A stretch of 64,000 bases of DNA from Anaerolineae bacterium (GTDB lineage Bacteria > Chloroflexota > Anaerolineae > Promineifilales > Promineifilaceae): the NCBI GenBank assembly GCA_020848035.1, contig JADLAX010000092.1, positions 1 through 64,000 on the forward strand, in the 5' to 3' direction. Shown piece by piece: positions 58,425 to 64,000 of the stretch. The notes under the pieces are model-generated. The model was not told the DNA's origin. It ran no database searches and saw only the letters and a list, made by a program, of their open reading frames with translations. The translations under genes were made by a program, and so were the position numbers. Position 1 is the first letter of the stretch; the number at the start of each line of letters is the position of its first letter.

Positions 58425-60020
58425 TTAATTTCTTGGTAAGGAAAAGGTGAAGGTTGTTCCGGGGCCATCGGGATTTTTGTGGAACCAGATACGGCCGTTA
58501 TGCGCCTCGATAATCGCTTTGCAGAGGAACAAACCCAGGCCAGTGCCTTCGGTTTTGCGACTCAACGCATTGTCCAGCCGCGAAAATTTTTGAAAAATAC
58601 GGTGCTGCTCATGATCCGGAATGCCAATGCCGCTGTCGCGCACCGCCACCGTAACATGGTGCGGATGCAGTTCGCCGCGAACCACAATCTCCCCGCCGTC
58701 GGGCGAATATTTGATAGCATTGCTGATCAGATTGTTCATCACCTGCCCCAAACGCCGTTCGTCGCCCCAAATGGGTGGGAAAGCCTGGGGAAAGTGCACA
58801 CTGATTGTATGCTTGTTCGACTGGCTGCCAAATTTCCGCGCCGTGTTCTCTACCACACGGTCCAGCTGCACATCTTCACTGACCTCCAGATTGAAGGTGC
58901 CCGCCTGCAAGCGAGACACTTCCAGCAGGCTGTCGATCAGGTCGGTGAGATTGTCTGCTTCTTCTTCGATCACGGCCAACGAATCCTGCATAATTTCCGG
59001 CGACCAGTTGGCATCCTGCCGCCGCAGGGTGCCTGCGTACCCCTTGATGATGGAGACGGGCGTCTTCAGCTCGTGGCTCACCACGGAGATAAACGTCTTT
59101 TGCAGCGCCTCTTCTTCGCGGTAGCGGGTCAGGTCGCGCACGTTGGCGATGATGTCGGTCATACGGCCGTCGCCGTCCATCAACGGCGCGTAGGTGATGC
59201 CGAGACTGACCCGCCGACCATCGGCCGTTTCTAGCGTTTCGTCATACGGCCGTTGCAAATCCCCCTCCACGTACAAATGCGCCGCCCCCGGCAGCGGCCA
59301 ACCATTGGCCAGCGCTTCGTGCAGATCCATGTTCGTTTTAACCGACAGCCAATGGAAAATCGCCTCATGCGGCTGCCCAATCGCTTCCTCAGGCAAACGG
59401 CCCACCATGCGGCTCAGCGCTCGGTTAAACACTGTAATCCGCAGCGACCGGTCGAGAATCATTACCCCATCTGCATTTTGCTGGATGATGGCATCCAGGC
59501 GCTGTTTTTCCTTGTTGACCTGGTCATACAGCCGGGCATTTTTTACGGCGATGGCCGCCTGTTCGGCAAAGCTGCCCAACAGAGCAGCGGCCTCGCTGGG
59601 CAGGTGGTACGGCGTGCCAGACAGAAAAACATAAATCAGCCCAATTGTCTCGCCGCCGCTGATCATCGGCAGGCGCACCATTTGGGTAAAGCCCAGGTTA
59701 GAGCGTCGGGCAATGGTTTGCAGGCGGCGCGTCAGCTCTGCTTCCTGCTCCGCACTATCTACCGGCGGAATATCGCGCAGCAGCGGCGCAAAATGGTCCA
59801 CCATCGCCGAAGGAATGCCGTAAACGGCCGCTACCCGCACGCTGTCTGTTTCGGGGTGGTGCAGGGCCACCATGCCCGCCTTGCCCGCTACCAACTCGAC
59901 GGCGGCGCGCAAAATAAGGCGCAGCACGTCTTGCAGGTCCAACTCGGCGGTGATTGCCCGCGAGATGGCCAACAAATATTCTCTTTGCAGGATGCGAACG
60001 TCGACTAATCCGTATGCCAT
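58425..60020 (-). CDS. Cytoplasmic sensor histidine kinase (GAF, PAS)
   Basis: The 531-residue kinase has no membrane segment. An N-terminal GAF domain (about 20-165) and a PAS domain (about 185-300) are followed by a HisKA helix with His316 in SVVSHELKTPVSIIKGY. The HATPase has NLISNAIKYSPDGG, DSGIGIPDHE and GTGLGLFL. ATG 60020 is chosen because upstream sequence lacks homology-like content and holds hairpin repeats. No regulator gene is adjacent. Confidence 0.92.
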   Translation of the reverse strand: MAYGLVDVRILQREYLLAISRAITAELDLQDVLRLILRAAVELVAGKAGMVALHHPETDSVRVAAVYGIPSAMVDHFAPLLRDIPPVDSAEQEAELTRRLQTIARRSNLGFTQMVRLPMISGGETIGLIYVFLSGTPYHLPSEAAALLGSFAEQAAIAVKNARLYDQVNKEKQRLDAIIQQNADGVMILDRSLRITVFNRALSRMVGRLPEEAIGQPHEAIFHWLSVKTNMDLHEALANGWPLPGAAHLYVEGDLQRPYDETLETADGRRVSLGITYAPLMDGDGRMTDIIANVRDLTRYREEEALQKTFISVVSHELKTPVSIIKGYAGTLRRQDANWSPEIMQDSLAVIEEEADNLTDLIDSLLEVSRLQAGTFNLEVSEDVQLDRVVENTARKFGSQSNKHTISVHFPQAFPPIWGDERRLGQVMNNLISNAIKYSPDGGEIVVRGELHPHHVTVAVRDSGIGIPDHEQHRIFQKFSRLDNALSRKTEGTGLGLFLCKAIIEAHNGRIWFHKNPDGPGTTFTFSLPRN

Positions 60021-60037
60021 ATAGTATCTCGTGTGAT

Positions 60038-60067
60038 ACGGCCGTTTTGCTGAGACAAAACGGCCGT
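60038..60067. other. Hairpin made of two ACGGCCGT copies
   Basis: ACGGCCGTTTTG (60038-60049) and CAAAACGGCCGT (60056-60067) form a perfect 12-bp stem with a 6-base loop, 18 bp upstream of the kinase start. In the leader it could affect kinase expression. Confidence 0.8.
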
Positions 60068-60265
60068 CAGCAGGTGCCAATCTGCGATTGTAACATAGCC
60101 CGCCGCAGACAGCCCAAAGAAAGGCTTACCTTAACACGAGGGCATTATAGATGCGTAAACAGGGGCAAAACCGCGTACAAAAGTGCCAAATTTCGCAAAA
60201 TGATGCCCAAAATTGCCAAAAATACGTTATGATGGGCGCGATTTACGGCCGTTCGCCTGAAACTC

Positions 60266-60321
60266 ATTTCCCCGGAAACTTTTTACCAGGGCAGTCTGGT
60301 TAAAGCAGTTTCCGGGGAAAT
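60266..60321. promoter_or_regulatory. Long leader hairpin before the GNAT-cNMP gene
   Basis: ATTTCCCCGGAAACT (60266-60280) is exactly complementary to 60307-60321. Inside, TTTACCAG pairs with CTGGTTAAA with one bulge. It ends 28 bp before the start codon and has no T tract, so it may control translation or mRNA stability or bind a protein. The remaining gap 60068-60265 shows no gene. Confidence 0.7.
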
Positions 60322-60349
60322 CGCAAGCGCCTTTTGAGGAAACGATGTT

Positions 60350-61939
60350 ATGACCGTGAAAGTAAACGTCCGCCCCGTCACCGAAGACGATCTGCCTGCC
60401 GTGCGCGACCTGTTTTACCGCAGCTACGGCGAAGAATACCCCTACAAAGAGTTCTACAACGACGAATGGCTCAAGCGCAGCATCTACCAGGACAGCTACC
60501 TCTTTTTGCTGGCCGAGCAGGGCCGCCAGGTTGTAGGCACCGCCTCGGTCTATTTTGAGGTGGGGGCTTATGCGGATTTGTGTGGGGAATTCGGCCGTTT
60601 AGCCGTGGACCCAGACGTGCGCGGCCAGGGTGTGGGCAGCGCCCTCATGGAAGCGCGCCTCGCCTTCGCCAACCGCCGCCTGCACTTTGGCCTGACGGAA
60701 TGCCGCACCGCCCACCCCTACGCTCAGCAAATCTCTGAAAAGTTCGACCTGCGCCCGATTGGCTTCCTGCCGCAAAAAGTGCTGCTAGACGACCGCGAAA
60801 GCCTGGTAATGATGGCCAAACCGTTTGGCCCGGCCCGCGACCTGCGCCTGAACAACCCGCGTGTCATTCCTGAGGCGTTTTTGCTGGGGCAGCTGGCCCT
60901 GCAAAACATGGGCTTCCGCAGCGACCTCATTGCCGTGGATGATGTGGATGGCTATCCGATCGGCACCGGTTTCCAGGTGGAAGAGCTGACGGAATCGGGG
61001 CTGCCCTACCTGCTGCGCATTGAGCGCGGCCGTTTATCCCGGCGGCATGTCTTTGGCAATTTGCAGCTGAGCTACGGCCTCTTTTTGCTGGAAGCGCGCA
61101 ACGTGCGCTACCTGGTAGCCCGCGAGGATGAGCGCATCGTTGGCGCGATAGGCTTTACCGTGGACCCGATCGGGCACAGCATCAAGGTGCTGGAGCTGAT
61201 CGATTTGCGCGATGACGTGGCCGGATTTTTGCTGAAGGAGTTAGACGCCTGGGCGAGGGAAATTTACAAGGCGGAATACATCGAAATTACCGTGTCGGCC
61301 TACTGGCCAGACATTCAGCGCACGCTGAGCAATCTAGGTTTTGTGCCGGTAGCCTACTGCCCCTCGTTTGTCTTTCACGAGGTGGAGCGCCTGGATACGC
61401 TGAAAATGGCCAAGCTGTACGTGCCACTCAGCATCGACCACGCCCAGCTTACCCCGGCCAGCCGGGAGATTTTCGAGCTGGTGCGAGCCGGTTTTGAGGA
61501 GAAACGATTTGGCATTACGGTGAACGAAGCAACGCGGCACATGGCGATTTTTGAAGGCCTGGAAGAGGGTGAACTGACCAAAATTGCCGGATTGTGTGCC
61601 GTGGTGCAAAAATCGGCCGGGGAAACGGTGCTGCAAGCGGGCAAAACAGGCGACACCTTTTACATGGTCATGGAAGGCCAGATGGACATTGTGTCGCCGG
61701 ATGGGTCACACCAGGTGGGGTCGGTGCAGGCGGGCGACTTTTTGGGCGAGATTGCCCTGGTGAGCCACCAGCCGTACACGGCAACGGCCGTTGCCGCCAC
61801 TGACGTTACCCTGGTTGCCCTCAAAAACCACGACTTTGAAAACCTCATCAACCGCTATCCCCGCATTGGTCTGCGAGTGATGCGCAACATTGCCATTTCC
61901 GTCGGCGAAAAGCTGCGGCTGCTCAACATGAAAAATTAG
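60350..61939 (+). CDS. GNAT-type acetyltransferase fused to a cyclic-nucleotide-binding-like domain
   Basis: In this 529-residue protein the first GNAT domain (about 1-155) has RLAVDPDVRGQGVGSALMEARL. A second, less clear GNAT-like part (about 170-365) has YLVAREDERIVGAIGF. A cNMP-binding fold (about 395-520) has GDTFYMVMEGQMDIVSPDG and DFLGEIALVSHQPYTATAVA. The phosphate-binding Arg of the usual PRAA motif is Tyr (QPYTATAV), so cAMP binding is doubtful. Mycobacterial PatA is a known cNMP-GNAT fusion with the opposite domain order. A ligand-gated protein acetyltransferase is a reasonable inference. Confidence 0.85.
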   Translation: MTVKVNVRPVTEDDLPAVRDLFYRSYGEEYPYKEFYNDEWLKRSIYQDSYLFLLAEQGRQVVGTASVYFEVGAYADLCGEFGRLAVDPDVRGQGVGSALMEARLAFANRRLHFGLTECRTAHPYAQQISEKFDLRPIGFLPQKVLLDDRESLVMMAKPFGPARDLRLNNPRVIPEAFLLGQLALQNMGFRSDLIAVDDVDGYPIGTGFQVEELTESGLPYLLRIERGRLSRRHVFGNLQLSYGLFLLEARNVRYLVAREDERIVGAIGFTVDPIGHSIKVLELIDLRDDVAGFLLKELDAWAREIYKAEYIEITVSAYWPDIQRTLSNLGFVPVAYCPSFVFHEVERLDTLKMAKLYVPLSIDHAQLTPASREIFELVRAGFEEKRFGITVNEATRHMAIFEGLEEGELTKIAGLCAVVQKSAGETVLQAGKTGDTFYMVMEGQMDIVSPDGSHQVGSVQAGDFLGEIALVSHQPYTATAVAATDVTLVALKNHDFENLINRYPRIGLRVMRNIAISVGEKLRLLNMKN

Positions 61940-61967
61940 CAGGGCAGCTTTCTGGCAAGTTGAATAA

Positions 61968-61998
61968 AAAACGGCCGTCTCATGGAGACGGCCGTTTT
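61968..61998. terminator. Bidirectional terminator built from two ACGGCCGT copies
   Basis: AAAACGGCCGTCTC (61968-61981), loop ATG, GAGACGGCCGTTTT (61985-61998), a perfect 14-bp stem with A/T tracts on both sides. It lies between the convergent GNAT-cNMP and repeat-protein genes. Confidence 0.85.
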
Positions 61999-62023
61999 AT
62001 ACACGCAGGACTTTTTCTCTGAC

Positions 62024-63115
62024 TTACTCTAAATCAACGGTCGAAGGATCAATGCCCGCCGCTTTTAACGCCTTGTTGTAGGCCGACTTTGCCTTGGAGT
62101 TGGAAATACGCGCCGCGCGTACTTCGTCTGGGGACATGCTGTCGGTGATCTCAATCAGGTCTGGCTTGGGTACGCTGCTGAGGGCCGCCGCCGGAGCAGC
62201 CGCAGGGGCCGCAGCCGGGGCCGCAGCCGGGGCCGCTTGCGCTTGCTGCGCTGCGGGCGCGGCCACAGCCGCCGCTACCGGAGCACCACCGGGCAGCACT
62301 ACCTTGCCATCCACAATTTCCACATCATTGGGGTCCACCCCTGCTTCTTTTAGCGCTTTGTTAAAAGCAGATTTTGCTTTGGAATTGGAAATACGCGCCT
62401 TGCGCAAATCGTCGGGCGACATATCGTCGGTGATCTCAATGAGTTTGGGCGGCTCGATATTGACCGACTGAGCCACGGCCACGGCCGCTGGCTGGGCTAC
62501 TCCGGCAGCGGGCACCGCCCCAGCTTCCGGCACACCGGCTGGCGCACCGGCGGCCTTCGCGGCTTTATAAGCCGCCGTTTTGGCCTTAGAATTGGCAATC
62601 CGTGCTTTCCGCTTTTCCTCAGGTGCCATGCCGTCGGTAATTTTGGTGAATTCGTAATCTTTGCCGGGAACCAGCTTGATTTTGCCTGCGGGCGCAGCGG
62701 CTCCCACCGCCGCCGCTACTGGGGCCGCGACCGCCGCCACTGCCCCGGTGCGCGCTCCATCCCAACCATGGTGCATGGCAATGCGAACGGCCGTCATCGG
62801 GTCCTCATCTAGCGCAGAACCGGCCGTACGCAAATTGGACTGCCCCTTGCGCCCGATGCGCATGTTAGCCCCACGGGGCAAAGACGCTGCTTTACGCGCC
62901 GCTTCCAGGCGAGCCTGTTTCAGCATCTCTTCGGGATCGGCATTTACCTTCACGTTATGGCCAAATGTCACCGCCGGGTTATACCCTTTGTCTTTGTTCT
63001 CAACGACTTCTTTGGACCGGTCAACGGCCGTCGCAAACGTTGTACTGCCCCAGGCAAATAAGCCGCCGAGCAAAATGGGAAACAGGATGACACCAACAGC
63101 AATCAAGAAAATCAT
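62024..63115 (-). CDS. Membrane-anchored protein with three copies of an unknown ~38-residue repeat
   Basis: The 363-residue protein has an N-terminal membrane helix (about 2-22), a charged segment and then three repeats joined by long Ala/Pro linkers. The repeats lie at about 154-193, 224-263 and 319-358. Each reads like ITDxMSPDExRxARIxNSKAK, then a YNKALKAAGxDP block. The pattern of a small helical module on flexible Ala/Pro tethers recalls dihydrolipoamide acyltransferases, but the repeat itself matches no domain I know. Function is unknown; a scaffold or binding role is inference. It is convergent with the GNAT-cNMP gene. Confidence 0.78.
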   Translation of the reverse strand: MIFLIAVGVILFPILLGGLFAWGSTTFATAVDRSKEVVENKDKGYNPAVTFGHNVKVNADPEEMLKQARLEAARKAASLPRGANMRIGRKGQSNLRTAGSALDEDPMTAVRIAMHHGWDGARTGAVAAVAAPVAAAVGAAAPAGKIKLVPGKDYEFTKITDGMAPEEKRKARIANSKAKTAAYKAAKAAGAPAGVPEAGAVPAAGVAQPAAVAVAQSVNIEPPKLIEITDDMSPDDLRKARISNSKAKSAFNKALKEAGVDPNDVEIVDGKVVLPGGAPVAAAVAAPAAQQAQAAPAAAPAAAPAAAPAAALSSVPKPDLIEITDSMSPDEVRAARISNSKAKSAYNKALKAAGIDPSTVDLE

Positions 63116-63620
63116 GGGGAACCCTCAGTTTTTTGGCAAAGTATCATTTCTTTTGCGGTAAACGCAGGCAAACGAGTGGACAAAACAAGCCATTCATTAC
63201 CAGCTTTTACTTATCTCATTGGCAAAAACAGATGCTTTTATTCAACTGCCAGGCAGATGGTTAAAGCGCCAAGTGAGTCAGGCAGCAATTATACAATTTG
63301 TGCTGAATTTCTCAAATTCCGCTGCGTAGTTGAGTCATGGTTTCCCCAAACAGATAGGCCGCCATTCTGCCAATTATTTGAGCAACCATGTCAAATATCC
63401 ACTTTTTTAAAGCCAAGCGCATGTGCCGTTTACCTGGCGCAACTTTTTCACGAAACGTTTGCCGACGGACGTGCAAAAAAGTTGACGAGAGAGTGAACAT
63501 CTGCCACAATGTGCTCAATGGGCACAATTAGGATGGGGAAAGTGGTCAGCAGTTTGTGTGGTTGGCAAAACGGCCGTTTGCCCCTGTCTTCAACTCTCTT
63601 CCCGAATCACCTGCCACAAA
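63116..63620. other. Intergenic region without a supported gene
   Basis: Short frames of up to about 100 codons exist on both strands but lack ribosome sites and coding-like composition. The stretch is richer in A+T than the surroundings, with one ACGGCCGT at 63569. No repeats or RNA genes are evident. Confidence 0.5.
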
Positions 63621-63652
63621 TAAAAACAGCCCGAACAATTTTGTTCGAGCTG
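63621..63652 (-). terminator. Terminator of the tRNA-Leu transcript
   Basis: On the minus strand ACAGCTCGAACAA pairs with TTGTTCGGGCTGT (63652-63626), followed by TTTTTATTTG. Confidence 0.85.
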
Positions 63653-63661
63653 TCAACCAGG

Positions 63662-63746
<85 letters not shown>

Positions 63747-63824
63747 TCAGTCGTGCGATAGTTTATCAACGATTTAGCAAAAGTCAATAATTTGGCTGGA
63801 ATTACCCAACATTCGGAGGTACAC

Positions 63825-64000
63825 ATGTCCATCTCTAACTTGCTTAAACGGGTACAGCTATTTGCCAATTTGGAGCCAGGTGAACTGGAACAGCTGGCGG
63901 CCATTTGCCAGGAAAAAACGGTTGGAAGCGGCGAAACCATCATCACCCAGAACACCACCGGCAAAGAAATGTATATCGTAGCCCAGGGTTCGGCCGAAGT
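63825..64000 (+). CDS. Cyclic-nucleotide-binding-domain protein (5' part only)
   Basis: The visible 58 residues begin MSISNLLKRVQLFANLEPGE and continue LEQLAAICQEKTVGSGETI, then GKEMYIVAQGSAEV. This is the start of a cNMP-binding fold (first helix, strands and the Gly-containing turn). GGAGG lies 5-9 bases before the ATG. The ligand-binding part is outside the window. A similar domain occurs at the C-terminus of the GNAT protein at 60350. Confidence 0.8.
   Translation, partial: MSISNLLKRVQLFANLEPGELEQLAAICQEKTVGSGETIITQNTTGKEMYIVAQGSAE

Noticed and set aside
63176..63527. Small genes in the last large gap (106 and 71 codons on opposite strands)
   Set aside because: No ribosome sites, no coding-like composition, and they overlap one another.

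Overview
The window looks like a chromosomal segment of a Chloroflexota (Anaerolineae-like) bacterium. The evidence is indirect: lipoproteins and membrane proteins with long Thr/Pro linkers, DUF3105 and CpXC proteins, an F420-type nitroreductase, moderately high G+C, and very compact operons on both strands. No rRNA or protein marker fixes the species. Two sequence habits dominate. The palindrome ACGGCCGT occurs about 120 times by hand count, inside and outside genes. Most gaps between genes also carry short hairpin-like repeats built from near-tandem 6-9 base words.

Positions 1-9350 (minus strand) hold a copper block. It contains a CopC-CopD-cytochrome c fusion (cut by the window edge), a His/Asp/Glu-rich lipoprotein, two small membrane proteins, two tandem DUF3105 proteins, and the operon csoR-copZ-copA with a recognisable CsoR promoter and operator. 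A LuxR-type regulator with a degenerate receiver lies upstream of csoR.

Positions 9350-23100 carry an esterase, an Mrp-type ATPase, an N-formylglutamate amidohydrolase-like enzyme, a membrane methyltransferase-like protein and a rhodanese lipoprotein. They also carry a 720-residue protein of unknown function, a 3-hydroxyacyl-CoA dehydrogenase with an enoyl-CoA hydratase, a K+ channel with a TrkA-N domain, a double NUDIX protein, and a histidine kinase coupled to a Thr/Pro-rich membrane protein.

Positions 23100-36450 carry an APC-type permease, an ALDH7-like dehydrogenase, a double GNAT protein, a ribbon-helix-helix regulator with two operators, a cytochrome P450, two secreted lipoprotein proteases (HExxH and S41) and a CorA-type transporter. 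The corA leader is duplicated, and a toxin-antitoxin pair sits between the two 52-bp copies.

Positions 37400-53950 carry an A+T-rich lipoprotein, a long protein with a C-terminal acyl-ACP reductase-like domain, a TetR-glycosyltransferase-nitroreductase operon, a beta-lactamase-like hydrolase, acetyl-CoA synthetase, a very large histidine kinase, PPK2 and TerC.

Positions 53950-64000 carry an ABC-2 exporter, a zinc-ribbon membrane protein, a lone Flp pilin, a CpXC protein and a third histidine kinase. They end with a GNAT protein fused to a cyclic-nucleotide-binding-like domain, a membrane protein with three copies of an unrecognised repeat, tRNA-Leu(CAG), and the start of another cyclic-nucleotide-binding protein.
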